Assembly (NCBI GenBank): GCA_934513685.1
Contig: CAKSWY010000001.1
Location: 1-64,000 of the forward strand
Direction: 5' to 3'
DNA length: 64,000 nt
Origin: an uncultured Oscillospiraceae bacterium
GTDB taxonomy: Bacteria; Bacillota; Clostridia; Oscillospirales; Ruminococcaceae
Position 1 is the first letter of the stretch. Each line of letters opens with the position of its first letter. This document shows, piece after piece, positions 25,649 to 34,273 of the stretch. The position numbers and the translations under genes are program-made. The notes under the pieces were generated by a model. It did no database searches, had not been told where the DNA came from, and saw nothing but the letters and a program-made list of their open reading frames with translations.

Positions 25649-26881
25649 ATGAAAACCACCCGCAGCTATCCGGCCTACACCGTCACCAAAAAGGCGGAAC
25701 TTTCCATCGTGCAGGGGCACCCCTGGGTGTACGCCGATGAAATCACCGATGCTCCCGAAACCCAGCCGGAAAACGGCGCGCTGGTGGACGTGCTCAGCCA
25801 GAAGGGCCGCTATCTGGGCACCGGCTTTCTCAGCCTGGCCAGCAAAATCCGGGTGCGGCTGCTGAGCCGCAACGCGAACGACACCTTTGACGAGGCCTTC
25901 TGGCAGCGGCGCTTTGAGTACGCCTGGGCCTACCGGAAAACGGTTCTGCGCCCCGAGGACCTGACCTGCTGCCGGGTGATCTTCGGCGAGGCGGACCAGA
26001 TGCCCGGTCTGACCGTGGACCGGTTCGGCACCGTGCTGGTGGCACAGATCCTCTCGGTGGGCATGGAGGTGCGCAAGGAGCAGCTGCTGCCCCTGCTGGC
26101 CCGGGTTCTGCGGGCGGACGGCCAGCAGATCGACGGCATTTACCAGCGCAACGACGCCGCCCTGCGGGACAAAGAGGGCCTGGAGCAGGGCAAGGGCTGG
26201 CTGGAAATTCCCGGCGAGCAGCACCCGGCAAGCACCGAGACCGAGATCTGCGAGAACGGCGTTTATTACAACGTAGACTTTGAGAATGGCCAGAAAACCG
26301 GCTTCTTCCTGGATCAGAAGTTCAACCGGCGGGCGGTGGCGAACATTGCCCGGGGCAAAACCGTGCTGGACTGCTTCACCCACACCGGCAGCTTTGCCCT
26401 GAACGCTGCGCTGGGCGGGGCCGCCCATGTAACCGCCGTGGACGTGAGCGAGAGCGCCGTGGAGATGGCCCGGCGCAACGCCGCCCGCAACGGTTTGGAA
26501 GACCGGATGGACTTTGTGTGCGAGGATGTGTTCGACCTTCTGCCCCGACTGGAGCGGGAGGGCAGCCCCTACGACTTTATCATTCTGGACCCGCCGGCCT
26601 TCACCAAGGCCCGCCGCACCGCCCAGAACGCCATGCGCGGCTATAAGGAGATCAACTACCGGGCCATGCGCCTGCTGCCCCGGGGCGGGTATCTGGCCAC
26701 GGCCAGCTGCAGCCACTTTGCCAGCGAGGCCATGTTCATCAAAATGCTGCACGCCGCCGCCCACGATGCGGGCCGCCAGCTGCGGCAGATCGAGGTGCGC
26801 CAGCAGGCCCCGGATCACCCCATCCTGTGGAACGTGGAGGAGACCGACTACCTGAAGTTCTTCCTGTTCCAGGTGGTGTAA
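25649..26881 (+). CDS. RlmI-type class I SAM-dependent rRNA methyltransferase
   Basis: A 410-residue protein with an N-terminal PUA domain (GHPWVYADEI, DVLSQKGRYLGTGF), the EEHUD-like middle domain (VTVDRFGTVLVAQ), and a C-terminal Rossmann methyltransferase. Its SAM and catalytic motifs are DCFTHTGSFALNAAL, TAVDVSESAVEMARRN, FIILDPPAFTK and the late ATASCSHF. RlmI makes 5-methylcytosine at 1962 in 23S rRNA. The arrangement and length fit, though exact target specificity cannot be read from sequence. AAAAGGAG precedes the start. Confidence 0.9.
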   Translation: MKTTRSYPAYTVTKKAELSIVQGHPWVYADEITDAPETQPENGALVDVLSQKGRYLGTGFLSLASKIRVRLLSRNANDTFDEAFWQRRFEYAWAYRKTVLRPEDLTCCRVIFGEADQMPGLTVDRFGTVLVAQILSVGMEVRKEQLLPLLARVLRADGQQIDGIYQRNDAALRDKEGLEQGKGWLEIPGEQHPASTETEICENGVYYNVDFENGQKTGFFLDQKFNRRAVANIARGKTVLDCFTHTGSFALNAALGGAAHVTAVDVSESAVEMARRNAARNGLEDRMDFVCEDVFDLLPRLEREGSPYDFIILDPPAFTKARRTAQNAMRGYKEINYRAMRLLPRGGYLATASCSHFASEAMFIKMLHAAAHDAGRQLRQIEVRQQAPDHPILWNVEETDYLKFFLFQVV

Positions 26882-27030
26882 CACGGCAGCTTCGGGCATT
26901 TTGACAAAGATGGCAAACGAAAACCGTGAAATTGTACAGGCGGCATTTCACAAAATGCAACTTATTCCAATTTCGTTTCTACATACAAAATGTCAAGGTT
27001 TGGTTTGGTAAAGTTTTGTCGGTTTGACAA

Positions 27031-27059
27031 TTGACCCGAAACGTCATGCAGAGTATAAT
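27031..27059 (+). promoter_or_regulatory. Promoter of glnN
   Basis: TTGACC (27031-27036), a 17-base spacer and TATAAT (27054-27059). Transcription is expected to begin near 27066, just ahead of the leader attenuator. The rest of the gap upstream (26882-27030) is A/T-rich and shows no other feature. Confidence 0.85.
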
Positions 27060-27065
27060 CTAAGC

Positions 27066-27117
27066 ATAGCAGCAAGGGGGCTGCGGAGTAAGTCCGCCGG
27101 CCCCCTTTTCCTTTTTT
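27066..27117 (+). promoter_or_regulatory. glnN leader: hexaloop hairpin overlapping an intrinsic terminator
   Basis: A strong terminator lies between promoter and gene: GGGGGC (27076-27081) pairs with GCCCCC (27100-27105), stacked on GCGGA/TCCGC (83-87/93-97) and followed by TTTTCCTTTTTT. A competing upstream hairpin, GCAGC (27069-27073) and GCTGC (27080-27084), encloses a six-base loop AAGGGG and uses the same bases as the terminator 5' arm. The loop has A at position 1 and G at position 4, as described for RNA hairpins recognised by ANTAR antiterminators. An ANTAR protein gene lies 4 kb downstream. That the protein binds here is inference. Confidence 0.7.
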
Positions 27118-27204
27118 ACAAGCAAGCCGCCCCCCGTTGGGGGTCATCAGGCAACAGGGTGGGGAAACCTTCGAGCCGCGACGATTGTGAAGGAGTAAAA
27201 GAAT

Positions 27205-29292
27205 ATGGCAGCGAATGTGATGGAGATTTACGGCAAGTACGTATTCAACGAGCACGTGATGAAAGAACGCCTGCCCAGCGCTACTTATAAGAGCCTGAAG
27301 GCCACCTTGGAAAAGGGCCAGCCTCTGGACATTGAAGTGGCCAACGTGGTTGCCAGCGTGATGAAGCGCTGGGCCATGGAGATGGGCGCCACCCATTACA
27401 CTCACTGGTTCCAGCCGCTCACCGGCATCACCAGTGAGAAGCACGACGGCTTTGTCAGCCCCATGAAAGACGGTACCGCCATCATGGAATTCAACGGCAA
27501 AGAGCTGGTCAAGGGCGAGCCTGATGCCTCTTCCTTCCCCAACGGCGGCCTGCGCGCCACCTGTGAAGCCCGCGGCTATACCGCGTGGGACCCCACCAGC
27601 TACGCCTTCGTGAAGGACGGCGTGCTGTGCATCCCCACTGCGTTCTGCAGCTACAACGGTGAGGCGCTGGATAAAAAGACCCCGCTGCTGCGCTCCATGA
27701 GCGCCCTGTCCGCCCAGGCCTGCCGCATTCTGAAGCTGTTCGGCAAGGACGTGGATCATGTGTCCACCACCGTGGGCGCGGAGCAGGAGTACTTCCTGGT
27801 CCGCAAAGAGGACTACGAGGCCCGTCAGGACCTGATCCTCACCGGCCGCACCCTGTTCGGCGCCATGCCCGCCAAGGGCCAGGAGCTGGAGGAGCATTAC
27901 TTCGGCACCCTGCGGCCCATCGTCTCCGAATATATGGAGGATCTGGACAACCAGCTGTGGGAACTGGGCATTCCCGCCAAGACCAAGCACAACGAGGTTG
28001 CCCCCTGCCAGCATGAGCTGGCCCCCATCTTTGACACCACCAACATCGCTGTGGACCACAACCTGCTGACCATGGAGATGATGAAGAAGGTCGCCGAAAA
28101 GCACGGCCTGTACTGCCTGCTGGCTGAGAAGCCCTTTGAGGGTGTGAACGGCAGCGGCAAGCACAACAACTGGTCCATGACCGCAAACGGCGTGAACCTG
28201 CTGGATCCCGGCGACACCCCCATGGAGAACCTGCAGTTCCTGATCTTCCTGGCTGCGGTCATCAAGGCTGTGGATCAGTATCAGGATCTGCTGCGGGCGT
28301 CTGTGGCAAGCCCCGGCAACGATCACCGCCTGGGCGCCAACGAGGCACCCCCGGCCATCATCTCCATGTTTGTGGGCGATGACCTGGCCGCCGTACTGGA
28401 CGCCATCTCCAACGATGCCGAGTATGCCGATCCCGGCCGTCAGCGCATCGACCTGGGCGTGGATGTCCTGCCCAAATTCAAGAAAGACAACACCGACCGC
28501 AACCGTACTTCTCCCTTTGCCTTCACTGGCAACAAGTTCGAGTTCCGTATGCCTGGCTCTTCCATGAACCTGGCCGACGCGAACACCGTGCTGAACACCG
28601 CCGTAGCTAAGGAACTGAAGGGTTATGCGGACGAGCTGGAGTGTGCGGATGACTTTGAAAAGGCCCTGGTGGCCCTGGTGAAGCGCACCCTGCACGACCA
28701 TAAGCGCATCATTTTCAACGGCAACGGTTACAGCGACGAGTGGGAGGTTGAGGCCGAGAAGCGCGGTCTGTTCAACCTGAAGACCACCGTGGACGCTGCC
28801 CCCGCCATGACCAGCGAGAAGAACATCGCCCTCTTTGAAGAGATGGGCGTGCTCAGCCGGGTTGAGGTGATGAGCCGCTACGAGGTTATCATCGAGCATT
28901 ACGCCAAGGTGCTGCACATCGAGGCCATGACCATGCTGGAAATGGCCAACAAGCAGCTGATTCCCGCCGCCACCGCTTACATGAGCGATGTGGCCAGCGC
29001 CGCCGCCGCCAAGATGGCGGTGAGCGAGAAGCTCTCCTGCAAGGCCGAGAACAAGGTTCTGGAAAAGCTCAGCGCCGCAACCGACGCCATGAGCGATGCC
29101 GTGGATGCCCTGGATGCCGCTCTGGAAAGCGCCGAGAGCGAGACCGACAGCCTGGAGAAGGCCAAGGCCTACCGCGACAAGGTGCTGCCCGCCATGGCAG
29201 ACCTGCGCACCGCCGCCGATGCCGCCGAGGTTGTGTGCGGCGAGGACTACTGGCCTCTGCCCAGCTACTCCAAGATGCTGTACTACGTGTAA
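27205..29292 (+). CDS. glnN: Glutamine synthetase type III (GlnN)
   Basis: A 695-residue GSIII, which condenses glutamate and ammonia with ATP. Family marks are the long N-terminal domain (VFNEHVMKERLP), HYTHWFQPLTG, DASSFPNGG, VGAEQEYFLV (catalytic Glu), the ammonia/metal region with KHNEVAPCQHELAPIFDTTN, NGSGKHNNWSM, SPGNDHRLGANEAPPAI and KFEFRMPGSS. The helical C-terminal extension is typical of GSIII. Length matches the family (about 700). GAAGGAG is 9 bases upstream of ATG. Preceded by its own promoter and attenuated leader and followed by a strong terminator, so it is monocistronic. The next genes are a second glutamine synthetase and an ANTAR regulator. Confidence 0.97.
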   Translation: MAANVMEIYGKYVFNEHVMKERLPSATYKSLKATLEKGQPLDIEVANVVASVMKRWAMEMGATHYTHWFQPLTGITSEKHDGFVSPMKDGTAIMEFNGKELVKGEPDASSFPNGGLRATCEARGYTAWDPTSYAFVKDGVLCIPTAFCSYNGEALDKKTPLLRSMSALSAQACRILKLFGKDVDHVSTTVGAEQEYFLVRKEDYEARQDLILTGRTLFGAMPAKGQELEEHYFGTLRPIVSEYMEDLDNQLWELGIPAKTKHNEVAPCQHELAPIFDTTNIAVDHNLLTMEMMKKVAEKHGLYCLLAEKPFEGVNGSGKHNNWSMTANGVNLLDPGDTPMENLQFLIFLAAVIKAVDQYQDLLRASVASPGNDHRLGANEAPPAIISMFVGDDLAAVLDAISNDAEYADPGRQRIDLGVDVLPKFKKDNTDRNRTSPFAFTGNKFEFRMPGSSMNLADANTVLNTAVAKELKGYADELECADDFEKALVALVKRTLHDHKRIIFNGNGYSDEWEVEAEKRGLFNLKTTVDAAPAMTSEKNIALFEEMGVLSRVEVMSRYEVIIEHYAKVLHIEAMTMLEMANKQLIPAATAYMSDVASAAAAKMAVSEKLSCKAENKVLEKLSAATDAMSDAVDALDAALESAESETDSLEKAKAYRDKVLPAMADLRTAADAAEVVCGEDYWPLPSYSKMLYYV

Positions 29293-29425
29293 GCGCCCGC
29301 CGCTTACCGCCAGTAGCAGCCTGAGGCAAACCGGTCTGCCCCGCAGAACGCTCTGCGTGTGCAGCGGGCCGCCGATGCCTCTCTGAAATTGCCATTCTCC
29401 TTTTCCTATTTCTTACACCAAGCCC

Positions 29426-29457
29426 AAAAAACCCGCCTCGCAAGAGGCGGGTTTTTT
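29426..29457. terminator. Terminator after glnN
   Basis: A perfect 14-bp stem: six A then CCCGCCTC (29426-29439), loop GCAA, then GAGGCGGG and six T (29444-29457). Confidence 0.93.
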
Positions 29458-29541
29458 GGTTGCCGCGAACAGGGAAGAAGCCAAAGCGGGGCAGCCGGAA
29501 TGGGCGCTTTTTGTGGCAATTGCTGAAATGAAACCCACTTC

Positions 29542-29570
29542 TTGACGGGGTAGTTTTGAGAGATTATAAT
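29542..29570 (+). promoter_or_regulatory. Promoter of glnA
   Basis: TTGACG (29542-29547), a 17-base spacer and TATAAT (29565-29570). Start of transcription is expected near 29577. Confidence 0.85.
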
Positions 29571-29576
29571 ACTGAC

Positions 29577-29647
29577 AGAAACAAAGGCGTTTGTTGGAAA
29601 GGCGGAGGGTGCAAGGCCCTACCCGCCTTCTGGCGGACGCCTTTTTT
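29577..29647 (+). promoter_or_regulatory. glnA leader: terminator with competing 5' hairpin
   Basis: AAAGGCGT (29583-29590) pairs with ACGCCTTT (29637-29644), enclosing a long C/G-rich arm (AAGGCGG / CCGCCTT) and running into TTTTTT: an intrinsic terminator 58 bases before the glnA start. The terminator 5' arm is also part of a compact hairpin at the very 5' end, AACAAA (29580-29585) with TTTGTT (29590-29595). The layout parallels the glnN leader, but the end loop here is GGCG, not a clear A1/G4 hexaloop. The central loop contains AAGG (29613-29616), as in the glnN hexaloop. Confidence 0.6.
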
Positions 29648-29704
29648 GCTTGCAGGGCGCCGCCAGACAGCGCTTTGCAGCGAGCGTTCGGGAGGAAAAT
29701 CACC

Positions 29705-31021
29705 ATGAGCAGCAGCGCACAGGACATCCTGGATTTCGCACAGGACAACGACGTAAAATTTGTTCGTCTGGCCTTCTGCGATATTTTCGGCGTCCAGAAA
29801 AACCTGGCCATTCTGGCAGAAGAGCTGCCTTATGCCTTTGACCACGGCATTGGCTTTGACGGCAGCTCGGTCAACGGCTTTTTAAATGTGGAGGAGAGCG
29901 ATCTGCTTTTGAAACCCGACCCCTCCACCGTGACCATTCTGCCCTGGCGGCCGATGGACGGGCGGGTCATGCGCCTGTTCTGTGACATTTACCGGCCCAA
30001 CGGCCAGCCCTTTGAGGGCAACACCCGCAGCTACCTGCGCCAGGTGGCGGGGCGGTTTGCCTCTCTGGGCCTGACCTGCAATGTGGGCGCAGAGTGCGAA
30101 TTCTATGTGTTTGAGCTGGACGACCGGGGCCGGCCCACCCGCATTCCGCTGGATCATGGCGGATACTTTGACGTAGCCCCGCTGGACAAGGGCGAGGACC
30201 TGCGCCGGGAGATCTGCCTGTGCATGGAGGAGATGGGCCTACACCCGCTGCACAGCCATCACGAGAGCGGCCCGGGCCAGAACGAGGTGGATTTCCGATA
30301 CACCACCCCGCTGGATGCGGCGGACACCATCCTGTCCTTCCGGTCGGCGGTCAAGGTGCTGGCGGCCCAGCACGGGGCCTATGCCAGCTTTATGCCCAAG
30401 CCCTTCCCCCATGCCAGCGGCAGCGGCCTGCACATCAACATCAGCCTGTACCGGGACGGCAAAAACCTGTTTGAGGGCGACATTGCGCCCGATTCCATCG
30501 CGGGCAATTTCATTGCAGGCGTGATGCGCCGTGCCCGGGAGATCACCCCCTTTTTGAACCCCATTCCCAACAGCTATGCCCGGTTTGGCAGCTGTGAGGC
30601 GCCCCGCTATGTAAGCTGGAGCCGCCAGAACCGCAGCCAGCTGGTGCGCATTCCGGCGGCCAGCGGCGATTCCTGCCGGATGGAGCTGCGCAATCCAGAT
30701 CCATCCTGCAACCCCTATCTGGCCATCGGCCTGGTGCTGGCAGCCGGCTTTGAGGGCCTGCAGGAGAAGCTGGAGCTGCCTGCCCCGGTGAACAAGAATC
30801 TGTTTGACCCCACCGAGGCGGCGGCCTATGGGCTGGAAAGCCTGCCCACCTCACTGCGGGACGCGGTGGAAATTGCCCGGGCCAGCAACTTTGTGCGCAG
30901 AGAGCTGCCGGACGAGATGGCCCGCCGCTACTTTGATGAACAGTGGCGGCAGTGCGAATTGCAGCGGGCCAGCGCAAACTGGAATGAGATCGAGCAGGAA
31001 AACTATTTCTTGACGGTGTAA
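29705..31021 (+). CDS. glnA: Glutamine synthetase type I (GlnA)
   Basis: A 438-residue GSI. The N-terminal beta-grasp domain (VKFVRLAFCDIFGVQKN, GFDGSSVNGF) precedes the catalytic domain with VGAECEFYVF, HHESGPGQNEVDFRY, MPKPFPHASGSGLHINISL, NSYARF, SRQNRSQLVRIPA and MELRNPDPSCNPYLAI. The length (about 440) and the absence of an adenylylation-loop insertion fit the GSI-alpha subtype of Gram-positives, which is controlled by feedback or protein partners rather than adenylylation. The start at 29705 has GGGAGG 9 bases upstream. It is followed after 53 bases by the ANTAR regulator gene, probably in one operon. Confidence 0.96.
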   Translation: MSSSAQDILDFAQDNDVKFVRLAFCDIFGVQKNLAILAEELPYAFDHGIGFDGSSVNGFLNVEESDLLLKPDPSTVTILPWRPMDGRVMRLFCDIYRPNGQPFEGNTRSYLRQVAGRFASLGLTCNVGAECEFYVFELDDRGRPTRIPLDHGGYFDVAPLDKGEDLRREICLCMEEMGLHPLHSHHESGPGQNEVDFRYTTPLDAADTILSFRSAVKVLAAQHGAYASFMPKPFPHASGSGLHINISLYRDGKNLFEGDIAPDSIAGNFIAGVMRRAREITPFLNPIPNSYARFGSCEAPRYVSWSRQNRSQLVRIPAASGDSCRMELRNPDPSCNPYLAIGLVLAAGFEGLQEKLELPAPVNKNLFDPTEAAAYGLESLPTSLRDAVEIARASNFVRRELPDEMARRYFDEQWRQCELQRASANWNEIEQENYFLTV

Positions 31022-31027
31022 CAAAGC

Positions 31028-31049
31028 GGGCTGCCGGTGGGCGGCTTTT
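31028..31049 (+). terminator. Weak terminator or attenuator between glnA and the ANTAR gene
   Basis: GCTGCC (31030-31035) can pair with GGCGGC (31040-31045) around GGTG, then TTTT. With only six pairs it would reduce, not abolish, transcription into the next gene. Confidence 0.4.
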
Positions 31050-31074
31050 GCGTGAGCGGAAAGGGGGGCGGAGT

Positions 31075-31656
31075 ATGGCAGCGGCGTTGGCCTTGATCGT
31101 TTCGGCGGGCAGTACCGCCAACCAGTATCTGGCTCAGCACGTGGCGGAGCTGGGGTATCAGCGCCCGGTGTTCGCCGCCAGCGCCAACGCCGCCCGCCGT
31201 ATGATCGCCGAAAAGCCCTACGAGATGATTCTGATCAACGCCCCGTTGCCAGACGAGCTGGGCCATGAGCTGGCCCTGTTTGCGGTGCAGAACACCCGGG
31301 CCGGCGTGCTGATGATGGTCAAGGCCGGCACCGCCGATCAGGTGGCCCAGCGGGTGGAGCAGAGCGGCGTACTGGTGCTGGCCAAGCCCTTTTCGGGGGC
31401 GGCCTTTCGCCAGGCGGTGCACATGGCTGCCGCCAGTAGCCGCCGCCTGATGATGCTTCAGGAGGAAAACGACAAGCTGCATGAAAAGATGATGCAGCTG
31501 CGGCTGGTCAGCCGGGCCAAGTGCCTGCTGATCGAAACCCGCGGCATGACCGAGGCCGAGGCCCACCACTACATCGAAAAAGAAGCCATGAACAGCCGCC
31601 GCACCCGAGAACAGGTGGCGGAGGAAATCTTGGAGGAGGGCGTGCCCGGCGGCTGA
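31075..31656 (+). CDS. ANTAR-domain response regulator with degenerate receiver (putative RNA antiterminator)
   Basis: A 193-residue protein. Residues 1-115 have a receiver-like fold ([54 protein letters not shown]), but the acidic pocket is missing and the phosphoacceptor Asp is Asn (in [10 protein letters not shown]). A short coiled-coil linker ([19 protein letters not shown]) leads to a C-terminal ANTAR three-helix domain: [45 protein letters not shown] proteins bind paired hairpins in leader RNA and prevent termination. The start at 31075 is chosen over TTG at 31048 because GGGGGG and GGAG precede it. Its position behind glnA, and the glnN and glnA leaders, point to nitrogen control. Confidence 0.87.
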   Translation: MAAALALIVSAGSTANQYLAQHVAELGYQRPVFAASANAARRMIAEKPYEMILINAPLPDELGHELALFAVQNTRAGVLMMVKAGTADQVAQRVEQSGVLVLAKPFSGAAFRQAVHMAAASSRRLMMLQEENDKLHEKMMQLRLVSRAKCLLIETRGMTEAEAHHYIEKEAMNSRRTREQVAEEILEEGVPGG

Positions 31657-31832
31657 CCGGGGCGGCCTTGTTTTTGTTTTCTCAGGCCGGATGGCCTGTT
31701 TGGAAAAGCGGGCGCGCCGCACCGCGGCGTTGGATTTGCTCCGGTGTGCCCGGCTTGGAAAAGATTGGCCTTGAAGTTTGCCAGAAATGGCATCCGGCGC
31801 AGAGTCGTCGGAAGATGAGGAGGAAGAGAAGA

Positions 31833-33455
31833 ATGTCGACCAAGTATATTTTCGTGACCGGCGGCGTGGTCTCCGGTTTGGGCAAGGGCATTACGGCGGC
31901 CAGCCTGGGCCGTCTGCTGAAGTGCCGCGGCCTGAAGGTGGCGGCTCAGAAGCTGGACCCCTACATCAACGTGGACCCCGGTACCATGAGCCCCTACCAG
32001 CACGGCGAGGTATTCGTCACCGAGGACGGCGCGGAGACCGACCTGGACCTGGGCCACTATGAGCGCTTCATCGACGAGAACCTGAACAAGTACTCCAACC
32101 TGACCACCGGCAAGGTGTACTGGAATGTGCTGAACAAGGAGCGGCAGGGCGCCTATCTGGGCCAGACCGTGCAGATCATTCCCCACATCACCAACGAGAT
32201 CAAGAGCTTTATCTACAACGTGGGCAAGCACTCGGATGCCGATGTGGTTATCACCGAGATCGGCGGCACCACCGGAGACATCGAGAGCCAGCCCTTCCTG
32301 GAGGCCATCCGTCAGGTGGGCCTGGAGCAGGGCAAAGAGAACTGCTGCTACATCCATGTGGTGCTGGTTCCTTACATCAAGGGCAGCGATGAGTATAAGT
32401 CCAAGCCGGCCCAGCACTCGGTGAAGGAGCTTCAGGGCATGGGCATTGCTCCCAACATCATCGTGATGCGCGCCGATGGCCCCATCGACAAGGAGATCTT
32501 CCGCAAGATCAGTATGTTCTGCAACGTGAAGCCGGACTGCGTGATTGAGAACCTGACCATGCCCAGCCTGTACGAATGCCCCATCATGCTGGAGGCAGGC
32601 GGCCTGTCGGACGTGGTGTGCCGCGAGTTGAATCTGGATCTGCCCGCCGCCGACCTGACCGAGTGGAAGGCCATGCTGGGCCGCATTGCCGGGTGCAGCA
32701 AGGAGTGCACTGTGGCGCTGGTGGGCAAGTATGTGAAGCTGCATGACGCCTACCTCTCCGTGATGGAAAGCCTGTACCACGGCGGCTTTGAGAACGGCTG
32801 CAAGGTGGACATCCGCTGGGTGGAGAGCGAGGGCCTGACCGATCAGGAAGCCTGCGCCAAGGCCTTTGAGGGGGTGGACGGCATCATCATTCCCGGCGGC
32901 TTCGGCGATCGGGGCATTGAGGGTATGATTCAGGCGGCCCGTTACGCCCGCGAGCAGGAGCTGCCCTGCTTCGGCATCTGCCTGGGCCTGCAGATCATGA
33001 CCATGGAGTTTGCGCGGGATGTGCTGGGCTTTGCGGATGCCAACAGCAGCGAGTTTGCCCCCGAGGGCAAGCACAACGTCATTGCCCTGATGCCCGATCA
33101 GGAGGGCAACCTGCCCAAGGGCGGCACCATGCGACTGGGCAGCTACCCCTGCAAGGTAATGCCCGGTACCAAGCTGATGGAGTGCTATGGGCAGGAGCTG
33201 GTGCAGGAGCGCCACCGCCATCGCTATGAGTTCAACAACGAGTACCGCCAGCAGATGGTGGATGCCGGCCTGGTTCTGGGCGGCACCAGCCCGGACGGCC
33301 GCCTGGTGGAGGCCATTGAGCTGCCCGGCCGTGACTTCTACGTGGGCGTGCAGTTCCACCCCGAGTTCAAGAGCCGCCCCAACCGTGCCCAGCCGCTGTT
33401 CCGCGGCTTTGTGAGTGCCTGCCTGAAAAAGCACGAGGCGCAGGAAGAGGCGTAA
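31833..33455 (+). CDS. pyrG: CTP synthase
   Basis: A 540-residue CTP synthase that aminates UTP to CTP with glutamine and ATP. The N-terminal amidoligase domain starts [20 protein letters not shown] and contains [32 protein letters not shown] and [13 protein letters not shown]. The C-terminal class I glutaminase has the nucleophile in CFGICLGLQ and the closing HPEFKSRP. Length is standard. The start at 31833 has GAGGAAGAG upstream. The 175-base gap after the ANTAR gene carries no clear promoter; it could be the end of the glnA transcript or hold an unrecognised one. Confidence 0.97.
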   Translation: MSTKYIFVTGGVVSGLGKGITAASLGRLLKCRGLKVAAQKLDPYINVDPGTMSPYQHGEVFVTEDGAETDLDLGHYERFIDENLNKYSNLTTGKVYWNVLNKERQGAYLGQTVQIIPHITNEIKSFIYNVGKHSDADVVITEIGGTTGDIESQPFLEAIRQVGLEQGKENCCYIHVVLVPYIKGSDEYKSKPAQHSVKELQGMGIAPNIIVMRADGPIDKEIFRKISMFCNVKPDCVIENLTMPSLYECPIMLEAGGLSDVVCRELNLDLPAADLTEWKAMLGRIAGCSKECTVALVGKYVKLHDAYLSVMESLYHGGFENGCKVDIRWVESEGLTDQEACAKAFEGVDGIIIPGGFGDRGIEGMIQAARYAREQELPCFGICLGLQIMTMEFARDVLGFADANSSEFAPEGKHNVIALMPDQEGNLPKGGTMRLGSYPCKVMPGTKLMECYGQELVQERHRHRYEFNNEYRQQMVDAGLVLGGTSPDGRLVEAIELPGRDFYVGVQFHPEFKSRPNRAQPLFRGFVSACLKKHEAQEEA

Positions 33456-33526
33456 GCCGCCTTCTGGCCGCAGCGCCGCCTGTTTGAAAAACGGGCCGCC
33501 AGAAACACCGGTTCATGGATAAAACA

Positions 33527-33554
33527 AAGCGCACGATCGTTTGATCGTGCGCTT
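33527..33554. terminator. Bidirectional terminator between pyrG and desulfoferrodoxin
   Basis: AAGCGCACGATC (33527-33538), loop GTTT, GATCGTGCGCTT (33543-33554): a 12-bp stem with T-rich exits on both strands. Confidence 0.9.
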
Positions 33555-33576
33555 GTTTTTGTTTCAGAGAGTTTGC

Positions 33577-33969
33577 TTACAGCTCCGTCACCCACAAGCC
33601 ATGCAGGTTGCAGTACTCGTAGACGGCCAGCGGTTTTTCGTTTCCGATGGCAAAGTCGGCTTCGGGGGCCTGCTCGGGGCGGAGATTGCGGAAATAAACG
33701 CCCTTGTCGGTGACCAGGCAGATGAACTGGATGTAGTGGGCTTCCAGCATGGGGTGAACGGCACTGCCCACCTGAACGTGAACGGCCCCATCCTTCAGCT
33801 GAACCACGGGCAGGTGCTTTTCCACCGCACCATCGCTGGTGCCGGGCTTGAGCGCCTTCATGGGTTCGCCGCAGCAAACAAGGGGGACCCCCTGATCAAT
33901 GACCTTGGCCACCACGTTGCCGCAGTGAGAGCAGCGGTAGAAAACGACGGATTCAAATGCATGTGCCAT
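33577..33969 (-). CDS. Desulfoferrodoxin (superoxide reductase)
   Basis: A 130-residue two-domain iron protein that reduces superoxide to peroxide, a marker of anaerobes. The N-terminal desulforedoxin-like centre has CSHC and VCCGEP (four Cys). The catalytic centre ligands are visible as EKHLPV (the Glu-Lys-His of the active site), HPMLEAHYI and the C-terminal EYCNLHGLW. Length is as for two-iron desulfoferrodoxin (about 125). AAAGGAGG precedes the start. It is transcribed from the promoter near 34055; a 13-bp palindrome sits just upstream of that promoter. Confidence 0.95.
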   Translation of the reverse strand: MAHAFESVVFYRCSHCGNVVAKVIDQGVPLVCCGEPMKALKPGTSDGAVEKHLPVVQLKDGAVHVQVGSAVHPMLEAHYIQFICLVTDKGVYFRNLRPEQAPEADFAIGNEKPLAVYEYCNLHGLWVTEL

Positions 33970-34040
33970 GGAAGAACCTCCTTTTATGAAACGGCCGATG
34001 AAGTTTGGGCGCGGCCGCTTGGGTTTGTTTCGATGACTCT

Positions 34041-34091
34041 ATTTTATACTGGATTGGTATAGTTTGCAAGAACTTTTTAGGAATTATTCCT
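34041..34091 (-). promoter_or_regulatory. Desulfoferrodoxin promoter with upstream palindrome
   Basis: Minus strand TTGCAA (34069-34064), a 17-base spacer and TAAAAT (34046-34041). Ten bases upstream is the palindrome AGGAAT-T-ATTCCT (34079-34091), a candidate regulator site. The rest of the gap to 34273 shows no convincing promoter for the plus-strand gene. Confidence 0.65.
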
Positions 34092-34273
34092 GATAATGAG
34101 CGGAATCAGCAGGATGCATAAAATCAGAGACGCACATTTGGCAAAACTGCGAACAAAGCACCGAGAAAAACCCTGACACACAGGCATTCCGGCGCAAAAC
34201 CACACATAGAAATGGAAAAACGGCCCGCCGGCTCTGCCGTGTTCAGGGCCCAATGCCGGAAAGGAGTGCGCCC

